A stretch of DNA of 53,987 nucleotides from a virus. The notes beneath the pieces are model-generated. The model saw only the letters and a program-made list of their open reading frames with translations. It did not search any database and was not told where the DNA came from. Of the stretch, positions 40,201 through 49,555 are shown piece after piece. The position numbers were made by a program, and so were the translations under genes. How positions within the stretch are numbered: position 1 is the stretch's first letter; each line of letters starts with the position of its first letter. The stretch lies in the IMG/VR virus record IMGVR_UViG_3300049810_000816, positions 1 through 53,987 of that record. One strand, 5' to 3'.

Positions 40201-41091
40201 AATAATGGTTCTCAAAACGTATACCAAATAGACGGGGTGAACAATGCACCTTTAACTTTAAAGAATGGTCACATATATCACTTCACACACTCTACTGGAC
40301 ACCCATTCAAGTTTTCAACAACTGCAGACGGAACACATAACAGTGGTTCAGAGTATACAACAGGTGTCAGAGTTATTGGTAATAACATAGTTGAGATAAG
40401 AATTACTACAACTACACCAACAAATTTATATTACTATTGTCAGTTCCATAGTGGAATGGGTGGAAGTATTACTAAAGACAGTTCAGATGCAATGCAAACA
40501 GTTCTTGCATTAGATTCTGCAGACCACGATTACGTAGTAAGAAGTAATGAAAGAAGACCTTCTGATAAAGGTAAAGTAGTATCAGTTGGAAGTTCACAAG
40601 AAGAACTATTGATATTAGAAGATGGTGGTAGGATTGAGAACGAAGAAATCGTTTACACTTTTGCACTTGAACCAACAGATGCAGAGATGCAATCAGGTGA
40701 TATCGTAGGTGATTCATTCTTACTAGAAGATAATAGTAAGGTGATTATGGAAGACGAGACTTTTGATGACACTTATATAGAGAGATTCTTTACAGAAAGA
40801 GCTCATACCTTAGTATCATCTGCACCATTAGGTGGTTCTTTAAGAAGTCTAAATACCATAACAGGACAACAAGTTTATAACATATCTTACTATCTAAAAG
40901 AAGAAACAGATGGTGATGATTTTACATTAGAAGATGGAACAGGTAATATAATGAGTGAAGAATCTAAACCCGAGGGTATTAGTATTTCAGACCTTGACAC
41001 CTATTTCCCTAAACACACAGTTAACTATTATTCAGACGTTCCAAATTTAAGGACTAATATTGCATTTAGTTCTTACATTAAGTCTGCATAG
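37276..41091 (+). CDS. 7: gp7 baseplate wedge protein with cupredoxin-like insert
   Basis: 1271 aa (T4 gp7 1032 aa). Lies between gp6 and gp8. The N-terminus (LLPDYIQEEAPVFELFLKSY, later GISDLYKEKGTAESLKFLMR) is the pattern seen in gp7-position proteins of marine T4-like phages. Two beta-repeat regions follow (FIEDGGTGYKGGDLV, VKSGGVGYTEVP). Residues about 970-1066 look like a cupredoxin: a GHPF histidine, THNSGSEYTTGV, then YYYCQFHSGMGG with Cys, His and Met in copper-site spacing. gp7 anchors the outer part of each wedge. Confidence 0.75.
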   Translation: MSNSDFKIEKLSDRLVGLLPDYIQEEAPVFELFLKSYFEYLESEIITLSSESELDGIMMEDSLGSILAEPQTVRPSPDAESSKLIYESSGANPTATADPWKVGEYVVGSQSKSVAKITSLNGLQVYVNTIHGRGFSTGETITGRESKQTGVVGDYKENTIIANNKILDYSDIDRTSEDFLQHFQTDFLPSLDLKQTQNKRLTIKGISDLYKEKGTAESLKFLMRILYNEDAEIRYPDNETIYTSESDYSQKRRVNIEMSDLRVAPSSTDKITQYTATNRIQAESIVENVFPINTETGEYSLEITDNHQGTFLRDQQVTLVDRDGVTTTTGVLKGIVSDIGSDSSSTYIQHDDDGDILFESGLPAEFSSASLIASGGVYDGSQSNIESSHGGGILLEQSNVGSLYSLNDSIEFSGGKLNPNATISKTVINGLLEGQVDEIFIEDGGTGYKGGDLVVFESTNRGSGAEAMIGSVGDEIILEGATVWGQYEITATAGQTLFTGKDNNGNSIIFNDESVEVYIDGIIKTHVTDYEHKNDRVIFVVPLSGGELVEIYTKKMRLLSEDEQPVQLETTNSMVRSVFVKSGGVGYTEVPKVFAGGYLYFKETTGFIEGEVVTGTNSSATGTVLKVEEENKRLVIKRLPSDTGAFQNGEEITGGTSLTVRLNTQSTVSSGEGAKIFAYSDTIGGVGSLNITEQGHKFTEDAVLNSTSDFPMLITTPSANLNKDVALVGRISGTTAKVVSYDADRHILTYTDLDGLFLSNETVDFNSVDTFKILKSNPYQARGLVSGEGVIQEQLLGDKSTLDASASNIQDSLYYQTHSYVIKVGESINKYRSVVKDLLHPAGHVFFGEVAIKQTVDTTVEEQIKFRPTIVMNGDPVLTNPTAFANSMRQILLWTTDAEMNDPLVVLQTESIPSPDTDPRTGGAITAPNTEYGDSEMRSRHLNIFRIKSVALASSYQTRRTEQRNDIQTKNVSVVNNGSQNVYQIDGVNNAPLTLKNGHIYHFTHSTGHPFKFSTTADGTHNSGSEYTTGVRVIGNNIVEIRITTTTPTNLYYYCQFHSGMGGSITKDSSDAMQTVLALDSADHDYVVRSNERRPSDKGKVVSVGSSQEELLILEDGGRIENEEIVYTFALEPTDAEMQSGDIVGDSFLLEDNSKVIMEDETFDDTYIERFFTERAHTLVSSAPLGGSLRSLNTITGQQVYNISYYLKEETDGDDFTLEDGTGNIMSEESKPEGISISDLDTYFPKHTVNYYSDVPNLRTNIAFSSYIKSA

Positions 41092-41094
41092 TGT

Positions 41095-41102
41095 TATAAA
41101 TA
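41095..41102 (+). promoter_or_regulatory. Late promoter TATAAATA before gp8
   Basis: Perfect consensus 30 nt before the gp8 ATG; unlike the gp25 site this leader has a Shine-Dalgarno-like GAGGAG near 41117-41122. Confidence 0.8.
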
Positions 41103-41132
41103 GTATTAATATAGTCTGAGGAGATTAAAAAA

Positions 41133-42593
41133 ATGGCAGCAATAATAACGGAAAAGTTTCGAATCCATAATGCGAAACAATTTAAGGAAGACTTTGGTGA
41201 GAGTGCCTCATCAAGTTATATATTCATAGGACGTTCATTCGATTGGACTGATGAGAACAACCCACCAGCACCTGCGAATGCAGTTGGTGAGGAAATAGAT
41301 TCATATGCAGACATGATTGCAATGAAAAAGGTTTCTACATCAGACGTATCACATGGTCTAACAAGACATGATTGGACTTCAGGAACTTCATATGATGAGT
41401 ATTCACACGATTATAGTGCAACGAATACTTCACCAGCTTCTACAAGTAATAACTTATATGATTCAAGATTCTTTGTAATTACAGATGAATACCATGTGTA
41501 TAAGTGTATTAGAACTGGAAGAGATTCATCAGGTGCAGTCGTTGTATCAGATGTAAAACCAACAGGAACAAGTGCAACTACTTTGATAACAACTGCCGAT
41601 TCAAACGCTGCCTCAGGTCGTGGTTATGTATGGAAGTATATGTATACTATTTCTGCCTCAGAAACAATTAAATTCGTGACTAACGACTTTATACCAGTTA
41701 AAACAATTGGTGCAGTTGCCTCAGTAGACGGAACAGGTTCGGGTGGTGCAATTGGTTCAACTGCAACAGATGACGGAACAGGACAATGGGACGTAGAAAA
41801 CTCTGCAGTAAACGGAGGTATTCACCACGTATCAATCACAGCAGGTGGTTCAGGTTATACAGACGGAACGTATGCTAGTGTTCCATTAGCAGGAGATGGT
41901 TCAGGTGCAACATGTAGTGTTATCGTATCATCAGGTGCAGTGGTTCACGTAGATATCACAGCAGTTGGGTCAGGTTATAAACGTGCTTCAATTAATGTTG
42001 ATGGTATTTCAGGAATCGGTGGTGGTTCAGGTGGAATCTTAAAACCAATTATTTCACCATTCTATGGACATGGTGCAGACCCAGTTCAAGAACTTGGTGG
42101 AAACTTTGTTTGTGTTAATGCAAGATTAGAGTTTGCAGAAGGTGCTGGAGATTTCCCAATTGACAACGACTTCAGAAGGATTGGATTAATACAAGACCCA
42201 TTCACTGTAGGAACAACAACAGTTGCAACTGCAACTTCACTAGCTGCATATTCACAAATGACACTTTCAAGTGTGACGGGTCTTTCAGTAGACAACCTAA
42301 TACTATCTGCAACTGCAGATGGAACTGGTGTTGCAGTTTCTAGAGTTGTATCAATCAGTGGTTTAGTTGTTTCACATGTCCCAGTTGCAAATAGTGCTGG
42401 TGGTTATGTAGACTTCACTAGTTCTGATTCAGTTTATGTTGGTGGTTCTTCAGTAGGAAATGTAAATTCAGTAAACGGAACATTCCCCGAAGTAGAAAGA
42501 TATTCAGGTCAAATCATGTATGTTGAAAACAGAGGTGCAGTGACAAGAGCTGCAGACCAAATCGAAGATATCAAACTGATAATCGAAATGTAA
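41133..42593 (+). CDS. 8: gp8 baseplate wedge protein
   Basis: 486 aa (T4 gp8 334 aa). The N-terminal SSSYIFIGRSFDWTDENNPP, the YDSRFFVITDEYHVYKCI segment and RGYVWKYMYTISASE are gp8 hallmarks. The extra length is in a glycine/serine-rich middle part (200-330) with repeated AGGSGYTDG-like turns. Binds gp7 and gp10 in the wedge. Confidence 0.85.
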   Translation: MAAIITEKFRIHNAKQFKEDFGESASSSYIFIGRSFDWTDENNPPAPANAVGEEIDSYADMIAMKKVSTSDVSHGLTRHDWTSGTSYDEYSHDYSATNTSPASTSNNLYDSRFFVITDEYHVYKCIRTGRDSSGAVVVSDVKPTGTSATTLITTADSNAASGRGYVWKYMYTISASETIKFVTNDFIPVKTIGAVASVDGTGSGGAIGSTATDDGTGQWDVENSAVNGGIHHVSITAGGSGYTDGTYASVPLAGDGSGATCSVIVSSGAVVHVDITAVGSGYKRASINVDGISGIGGGSGGILKPIISPFYGHGADPVQELGGNFVCVNARLEFAEGAGDFPIDNDFRRIGLIQDPFTVGTTTVATATSLAAYSQMTLSSVTGLSVDNLILSATADGTGVAVSRVVSISGLVVSHVPVANSAGGYVDFTSSDSVYVGGSSVGNVNSVNGTFPEVERYSGQIMYVENRGAVTRAADQIEDIKLIIEM

Positions 42594-42599
42594 TTTAAT

Positions 42600-42616
42600 G
42601 GGGACACAAAGTCCCC
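42600..42616 (+). other. Intergenic hairpin before the 2237-aa protein
   Basis: GGGGAC (42600-42605), loop ACAAA, GTCCCC (42611-42616): a perfect 6-bp stem, 15 nt before the ATG, followed by AAGAGAG as ribosome site. No T-tract. Same kind of element as at 36752. Confidence 0.55.
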
Positions 42617-42631
42617 TACAAGAGAGTTAAA

Positions 42632-45600
42632 ATGGCAGAGAAAACTGATTTAAATATATCACCCTATTATGACGACTACAGTGAGAGTAAAAACTTTCAA
42701 AAAGTTTTATTCCGTGCAAGTAGACCACTACAAGCAAGAGAATTAACTCAATCACAATCAATCCTTCAAAATCAAATCGAAAGATTTGGTAATCATATAT
42801 TTGAAGAAGGGTCAATCGTCACTGGTGCTCAAACTGATATTGATATGGAACTTTACTATGTTAAAGTAAAGTCTTCCAATCCAAATATCAATGGTGATAC
42901 TTCAGTTGAAACATATAGAGAATCTTTCCACGGAAAAATAATACAAGGTAAAACAACAGGTGTTGTTGGTAAAGTAGTCACATCAACTGCAGAAACAACA
43001 GACGACAAACTTACATTGTTTGTCAGATATCAATCACAAGGAACCAACTCAAGTAATTCATTTACTTTCTCAGCAGGAGAAGAACTACAAGAAGTCACTG
43101 TAGACGAAAATGGTGCAATTTCAGCCAATTCATCAAACAATAATGAATTTACAGTAGATGCATTAACAGTTAGTTCAAATCCAACTGGAAGAGGTTCAAT
43201 TGCAAATATCTCTGAAGGTGTTCTCTTTATCAGAGGATTCTTTGTAAAGGTTCCAGCACAAGAACTTATTTTAGAAAAATATTCAGGTGCTCCTTCATAC
43301 AGAGTTGGTATAACAGTCACAGAGAATTTAATATCTTCTTCTGAAGACTCAAGTTTATTAGATAACTCACAAGGAACAACAAACGAAAATGCAGCTGGTG
43401 CTGATAGACTTAAATTCAATTTAGTCTTAAGTAAGTATACTCTTACTACAACTACTGATACAGATTTCGTAGAGTTAGTTAGAGTTAATAAAGGTTTAAT
43501 CGAACTCAAAGTAGATAAACCAATATACAATGAAATAGAACACACAATGGCACGAAGAACTTTCGATGCAAATGGTGATTTCGTTGTAAGACAATTCGTT
43601 CCAACTTTAAAAGAACACTTAGACGACTCAACTAATGGTGGTGTATACACTTCTACAAATGGTGGAGTTGAGAGTAATTTTGTTATGCAAGTATCGCCAG
43701 GTAAAGCATATGTCAAAGGATATGAAATTGATAAAATAGGAACAACCTCAATTCCACTGAAAAAAGCAAGAACAGCAATATCATTAGATAATGCAAACAC
43801 TCCAATAAGATTGGGGAACAAATTAAGAGTCACAAATATTCATTCATTACCCGAGTTTGGTAATGAGGGTGGTATAGATACATTAGACCCATATCAATTA
43901 ACAGAATTGTGGGATACTGCACCAGCAGTCGCAGGAGTAAAAGGAACTGGAAATCTTATAGGATATTCTAGAATTAGAAACATTGACGAACACACAACAG
44001 GTGTTTACAATTTATATCTATTCGATATTAAAATGTTTACTAGAGTCACATTTTCTGCACTATCCAGTGGACAAGTTGCAGTTAGTGATAAGTTAACAGA
44101 CCTCGCAACAGGTGCAACAGGTATTATTGCAGAGATTGATTTACCAAGTAAGTCAGTATTATTACATGACGTAGTAGGAACATTCCAAGTTTCCAGTGGT
44201 ATTGTAAGTGAAGGTATCACTGCAACAACAATAGTCAATGGAATTACTGCAGTTAGAACATACAATATTGATAGAGTTAGAGGTGTTTCTCAAGATTCAA
44301 ATAACTCAAACAGAGAAGTGTTTACTGCACATACAGTTTTAGATTCTGCATTTAATTTAACTGGAACTGCTATATATGATACTACAACTGGTATGACTGG
44401 TTTTGGAACTAAGTTTACTACAGAACTTAAAGAAGGAGACGTTGTTCATAACCCTGCTTCAGGTCAAGATTTAGTTATTAGTTCAGTTGCTAGTGACATA
44501 TCTGCAACACTTACAGTTGCTTCATCAGTAGCATATCAAGGTGGAGTTTCTAGATTACGTGCAACACTTTATGACCAAAACCAAACTGCAAACATATTTG
44601 CATGGCCAAGGAACTGGGTTAAGACACATACTGGTGAATCAATTCAAATACGAAGACAATTTACAGCTCAGTTAAGTGGTGGTTCATTCTCAGTAGATTC
44701 AGGTTCAAACGGAACCTTTGCACCAGTGAACAAAGATAACTTTACAATTGCAGTGATTGAAGCTGCTGGTGGTGGAAGTTTATCAGCAGGAGATTTAATT
44801 GACCCCGATTCAATCTCAAATTCAGTGACTTCTTCAGGTTCAGGTCAACAAATAACATTCAGTGGTATTAATGCAAATAACGATACTGCAGTTGTAAGAG
44901 TATCTTATACAATTACAATAACAGACCCCGTTAATAGAGATAAGACATTAAGAGCTGGAAGAATGTTGAAGGTCACAGGTTCAAAAACATCTTCATATAT
45001 GTATGGAACTGCATACGACCATAAAGAAATTACATTGGGTGTTCCTGATGCATACAAAATTCGTGGAATTTATGAAGGAGTTAGTGGTGATGCATTACCA
45101 CCTTCATTTATTACAACAACTACAACTGGAACCTTCGTTGTTAATGAAGAAGTTGTAGGACAAACTTCAGATGCACGTGCAAACATTGTCACCTTTAGTG
45201 GAGACACCAATGTATCATATTTTTATTACACAAATAATAATGTATTTACAGATAATGAAAATATTATTGGTCAGACTTCAGGTGCAGTAGGAACAATTGC
45301 ATCGGTCACAGCAGGTTCACCGAACATAACAAACAGATACTTCTTTGACAATGGTCAGAGAGATGGTTTTTACGATTTATCAAAATTAGTTTTAAAGCCA
45401 GGTGAACCAACACCAAACAATAAAATCATAATAATATTTGATTACTTCCAATCTTCAGGTGGTGGAGACTACTTTGATGTGGAATCATATTCCTCAATAC
45501 CTTACAAAGATATACCAGTCTATTCACCAAATAAAATAGACTTAGGTGGATTAGAACCCGATGGAACTTTTGAATTATCAGATTCAGTTGATTTCAGACC

Positions 45601-48600
45601 ACAAGTTGGTCAGATAATAGGGTCTACTACCTTTGCAACAAATGTGAGTCAAGACCCAACTGATGCAACTAGTGTTGTAGACTTATCAGATGCATCAGGT
45701 GTAGGTGCAAAATACGCACCTTTTGCCTATGCAACTGGACGTTCTTTTGAAAGTAGTAGAACAGGTATTGCAACCACTTTTGCAAGTGCAACAGACACAC
45801 CAGTATCAGGTTCAAGTGTTGTGGGTGATATATCATTCTATGTTGGTAGAATAGATAAAATATTCTTACATAAATCAGGAATGTTCCAAGTATCAACTGG
45901 AAATCCTTCAATATCACCAACTAAACCTAAAGCTATTGACGAAGCAATCGAAATGTTTGAATTGTCAATACCACCTTATACTAATAAGTTAAACCAAATC
46001 AGAGTAAGGTCACAAGACCATAGACGATATACTATGAAAGATATCGGAAAGATTAACAACAGGGTCACTAACTTAGAAAGAATCACTTCACTATCATTAC
46101 TTGAGAAAGATACTCAGTCAAAACAGATTTTAGATGCAGACGGATTCGACAGATATAAGTCAGGTTTCTTAGTAGATAACTTTAGAGGTCATAAGATTGG
46201 TGACGTAAATCACCCCGACTATAAGTGTTCTATCGATACTAAAATGGGTATGTTAAGACCTCAGTCTTATCAACAGTTCTTTGATATATCTTTAAATGAT
46301 GCTGCTTCAACAAACTATCAAAAAACTGGAGACTTAATAACACTTCCATATAGTGAAATTGCATACGTAGACCAAAGTAAAGCATCTCGTTCAATCAATG
46401 TTAACCCATACCATGTGTTTGCATTCGTAGGTAATGTCAAGTTGACACCCGAAACAGATATATGGCAAGATACAGAACAACTACCCGAAGTTAGAATCAA
46501 CAGAGAGGGTAATTTTGATGCAGTATTATCAGATAACACAAATGCACTTGGAACAGTGTGGAACTCATGGCAGACCACATGGGCAGGAGAACCTAGTGTA
46601 GTGTCTTCAGAAGTTCAAGCAACTTCAAATGGTTCATGGTCAGGAGACCCAGCACAAGGTGGTGAATGGGTTGCTGGTTTAGAAATTACTAGAGAAATTA
46701 CAGAGACACCTGAAATTCAAACAAGAACAGGTGTGACAACAAGTGTAGTAGAAGATTTCGTAGAAACAAGAAACGATAGAGTCGTATCAGTATCAATTGT
46801 TCCTTTCATGCGTGCAAGAACAATCGAAGTTGATGCAACTAACTTAAAGCCTGGTTCAAACCATTATTTCTATTTTGATAATCTAGACGTAAACAAATTT
46901 GTTAGACCTCATAGTGGAAGTTTCTCACAAGACGGAGGAACAACAGTTTCTTCAGGTTGTAAAACAGACGGAAACGGAAGATTACGTGCATTCTTTGAAT
47001 TACCAAACAATTCAATTCACAAATTCCCAACAGGACAGAGAGAATTGAGAATAACATCTTCTGCATACAACTTAAGTAATCCTGCCTCAAATGGTAGTGC
47101 AGTTTATCAAGCACAAGGATTATTACAGTCTTCACAAACTGAAGTTGTCTCTACAAGAAATGGTAGAGTGATTATGGAAAGATTACAAGGTTCAAGGTCA
47201 ATGTCTAGAAGGGGTGAGAATTTAAACTCTGCACCATTCGATTCTACAGCACCAGCACTACCTGATGCACCAGCAGATATAGTGAGAGTTAATGACCCAC
47301 CAGTTGACCAAGTGCCTGAACCAGCACCCGACCCAACTCCAGCGGTTCCCGACCCATTACCACCTATTCCAGTTGTGTCACCAATAGTGTTTGACCCACC
47401 AGTAGTATCGTGGCCAGACCCACCAATGGAACTTCCAATCATTATTGATGATGCAAGAGACAGGTTTGAAGGTGAGAGATTTGGAAGAGGTTCAAGATTA
47501 GACAGAGGTTGGGGAGACCCACTTGCACAATCATTCTTATGTGAAGCAGACGGAGGTATGTTCTTATCTTCAGTAGATACATTCTTTGAAACTAAAGATG
47601 CCTCTATGCCTGTTTCAGTAGAAGTTAGAACTATGGTTAATGGATATCCTGGCCAAACAGTATTACCATTCTCTACAGTCACACACAACCCTTCTGCAGT
47701 TAATACTTCTTCAGACGGGTCAGTTGCAACAACATTTACTTTTGATTCACCAGTATACGTAGAAGAAAACGTAGAGTATGCATTAGTTGTATATTCAAAT
47801 TCAAATGAATACAATATGTTCATTTCAAGAATGGGTGAGAAAGACCTTGCATCAGGACAAACAATCGCAGGTCAACCATACGCTGGTTCACTATTCTTAT
47901 CACAAAATGCTTCTACATGGACTGCAGAACAAACTGATGATATGAAAATTAAAATCAAAACTTGTAAATTTGATACTTCAAAAATATCAAACTTAAAATT
48001 TGAAAACGATGCATTACCTTCATCAAAATTACAAACAAATCCAATAGAAACATATAGTGGACAAAATTATGTTAAAGTATATAACTACTTACATGGAATG
48101 TATGATTCAGTAAGTAATAAAGATAATGTTGTAATGTCAGGTTTAACTGGTGATAAGACTGGAAGTGTTTTAACTTTAGGTAGTAATACAGTCAATCAGA
48201 CTCCAACAGACGGAACATATCTCAATAAATCGATTAGTTCAGGTTCACTTTCAGGGGTTGATGCAACATTTGACATAGTAGTTTCAAGTGGTGCAGTGTC
48301 TAGTGTGTTGATTAGCAATCCAGGCGGTGGATATCTTTCAACAGAGACCCTTGTTATATCAAGTTTTGATGGACAAGGAACAAATATATCAGTAGAAGTT
48401 GGAACAGTTGGAGAGACAATTGGTGGTATTCCAGTTGGGTCATTGAATGCAACATTCACACAAATTGCAAATAGAGGGATTGATTCATATACAGTAATAC
48501 CCGATATATCTGCATACGATTTAAAATCAGGATATACTGCATTAGTAGATACAGTTGGTGGTGGAAGTGTTGCAGTGTCAACAAGAAACTATTACTTTGA

Positions 48601-49345
48601 TGCAATTCACACAATGATTCCTTCTACTGCAGTTAAAAACACTCAGATTCTTGCAAGTGTTTTAACAACTCCAATGAGTTCACCCGAAGGATATGTAAAC
48701 GGAACTTCATATATAAGAAACACAACAAGTAATTTTATAACATTGAATGATAATGCATTCTTTGGTTCACCAAGTGTGGTTGCAAGTTCGATAAATGAAA
48801 CAAGTGAAATGTCTTCTTCAAAATCATTTCAGTGTCAACTACAACTTGCATCATTTAACCAAAATATTTCACCAGTAATTGATGTGGGAACAGTTGGTTG
48901 TATTGGTATTGCAAACAGATTAAATGACATTGACAGTAGTTCAGATGTCCCTACAGGAACCACATACATTGATTCTAATGAACCCGAAGGGGATTCTAAT
49001 GCAATGGTATATGTGACACGTAAAGTGAACCTTAAAACACCTGCTACAAGTATTAAAGTAATTGCAGATTTCTTTAGACCACCTACTACAGATTTAAAAG
49101 TCATGTATAAGATAATTAAAAATGACGAAGACATACCATTAGACGATATTGGATTTGAATATTTCAATACTAGTGGTGTTCCCGATACTTCTGTTGAGAA
49201 CGATGGTAGAAACTTTAAAGAATACGAATTTACTGCAAACGACTTACCCGAATTCAGTGCCTTTGCAGTGAAAATTGTGGGTCAAGGAACAAACACTTCC
49301 GTAGTCCCATTAGTGACTGCACTTAGGTGTATGGCACTTGCATAA
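42632..49345 (+). CDS. Very large baseplate/virion structural protein (DUF4815-type, gp10 position)
   Basis: 2237 aa. The N-terminal half (NISPYYDDYSESKNFQKVLF, RPLQARELTQSQSILQNQIE) matches the DUF4815 virion proteins of marine T4-like phages. Near residues 1553-1600 a proline-rich hinge (PEPAPDPTPAVPDPLPPIP) separates it from a C-terminal part beginning GWGDPLAQSFLC, a beta-sandwich-like domain with VEVRTMVNGYPG. Position after gp8 matches T4 gp9/gp10, so it probably forms the outer wedge and fibre attachment. A few glycine-rich repeats lie between residues 1850 and 1930. Confidence 0.75.
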   Translation: MAEKTDLNISPYYDDYSESKNFQKVLFRASRPLQARELTQSQSILQNQIERFGNHIFEEGSIVTGAQTDIDMELYYVKVKSSNPNINGDTSVETYRESFHGKIIQGKTTGVVGKVVTSTAETTDDKLTLFVRYQSQGTNSSNSFTFSAGEELQEVTVDENGAISANSSNNNEFTVDALTVSSNPTGRGSIANISEGVLFIRGFFVKVPAQELILEKYSGAPSYRVGITVTENLISSSEDSSLLDNSQGTTNENAAGADRLKFNLVLSKYTLTTTTDTDFVELVRVNKGLIELKVDKPIYNEIEHTMARRTFDANGDFVVRQFVPTLKEHLDDSTNGGVYTSTNGGVESNFVMQVSPGKAYVKGYEIDKIGTTSIPLKKARTAISLDNANTPIRLGNKLRVTNIHSLPEFGNEGGIDTLDPYQLTELWDTAPAVAGVKGTGNLIGYSRIRNIDEHTTGVYNLYLFDIKMFTRVTFSALSSGQVAVSDKLTDLATGATGIIAEIDLPSKSVLLHDVVGTFQVSSGIVSEGITATTIVNGITAVRTYNIDRVRGVSQDSNNSNREVFTAHTVLDSAFNLTGTAIYDTTTGMTGFGTKFTTELKEGDVVHNPASGQDLVISSVASDISATLTVASSVAYQGGVSRLRATLYDQNQTANIFAWPRNWVKTHTGESIQIRRQFTAQLSGGSFSVDSGSNGTFAPVNKDNFTIAVIEAAGGGSLSAGDLIDPDSISNSVTSSGSGQQITFSGINANNDTAVVRVSYTITITDPVNRDKTLRAGRMLKVTGSKTSSYMYGTAYDHKEITLGVPDAYKIRGIYEGVSGDALPPSFITTTTTGTFVVNEEVVGQTSDARANIVTFSGDTNVSYFYYTNNNVFTDNENIIGQTSGAVGTIASVTAGSPNITNRYFFDNGQRDGFYDLSKLVLKPGEPTPNNKIIIIFDYFQSSGGGDYFDVESYSSIPYKDIPVYSPNKIDLGGLEPDGTFELSDSVDFRPQVGQIIGSTTFATNVSQDPTDATSVVDLSDASGVGAKYAPFAYATGRSFESSRTGIATTFASATDTPVSGSSVVGDISFYVGRIDKIFLHKSGMFQVSTGNPSISPTKPKAIDEAIEMFELSIPPYTNKLNQIRVRSQDHRRYTMKDIGKINNRVTNLERITSLSLLEKDTQSKQILDADGFDRYKSGFLVDNFRGHKIGDVNHPDYKCSIDTKMGMLRPQSYQQFFDISLNDAASTNYQKTGDLITLPYSEIAYVDQSKASRSINVNPYHVFAFVGNVKLTPETDIWQDTEQLPEVRINREGNFDAVLSDNTNALGTVWNSWQTTWAGEPSVVSSEVQATSNGSWSGDPAQGGEWVAGLEITREITETPEIQTRTGVTTSVVEDFVETRNDRVVSVSIVPFMRARTIEVDATNLKPGSNHYFYFDNLDVNKFVRPHSGSFSQDGGTTVSSGCKTDGNGRLRAFFELPNNSIHKFPTGQRELRITSSAYNLSNPASNGSAVYQAQGLLQSSQTEVVSTRNGRVIMERLQGSRSMSRRGENLNSAPFDSTAPALPDAPADIVRVNDPPVDQVPEPAPDPTPAVPDPLPPIPVVSPIVFDPPVVSWPDPPMELPIIIDDARDRFEGERFGRGSRLDRGWGDPLAQSFLCEADGGMFLSSVDTFFETKDASMPVSVEVRTMVNGYPGQTVLPFSTVTHNPSAVNTSSDGSVATTFTFDSPVYVEENVEYALVVYSNSNEYNMFISRMGEKDLASGQTIAGQPYAGSLFLSQNASTWTAEQTDDMKIKIKTCKFDTSKISNLKFENDALPSSKLQTNPIETYSGQNYVKVYNYLHGMYDSVSNKDNVVMSGLTGDKTGSVLTLGSNTVNQTPTDGTYLNKSISSGSLSGVDATFDIVVSSGAVSSVLISNPGGGYLSTETLVISSFDGQGTNISVEVGTVGETIGGIPVGSLNATFTQIANRGIDSYTVIPDISAYDLKSGYTALVDTVGGGSVAVSTRNYYFDAIHTMIPSTAVKNTQILASVLTTPMSSPEGYVNGTSYIRNTTSNFITLNDNAFFGSPSVVASSINETSEMSSSKSFQCQLQLASFNQNISPVIDVGTVGCIGIANRLNDIDSSSDVPTGTTYIDSNEPEGDSNAMVYVTRKVNLKTPATSIKVIADFFRPPTTDLKVMYKIIKNDEDIPLDDIGFEYFNTSGVPDTSVENDGRNFKEYEFTANDLPEFSAFAVKIVGQGTNTSVVPLVTALRCMALA

Positions 49346-49554
49346 TGAAAGATATTGAATATATAAAAGTTGAAGGTCACTCACATTTAGTAAGAGACGA
49401 TAGTTCACACGGAATTGTTAATACAGATATAGAAAACTTTAAATTAACAATGAAACGTAGAGAACTTATGAAAACAACTCGTGAAGAGATAAATACATTA
49501 AAAGGTGATATGGACGAAATTAAATCCTTATTAACCAAACTTATAGAGAGATAG
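49345..49554 (+). CDS. Small virion-associated protein
   Basis: 69 aa from ATG 49345 (TAATG overlap with the large protein). IEYIKVEGHSHLVRDDSSHG followed by a helical C-terminus resembles the small proteins found beside structural genes in marine T4-like phages. Probably a chaperone or minor virion part. Confidence 0.6.
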   Translation: MKDIEYIKVEGHSHLVRDDSSHGIVNTDIENFKLTMKRRELMKTTREEINTLKGDMDEIKSLLTKLIER

Positions 49555-49555
49555 A

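Noticed and set aside
43030-43833. 267-codon minus-strand ORF inside the large structural gene
   Set aside because: Antisense shadow of a long, well-supported coding sequence; no promoter or ribosome site and no recognisable protein.
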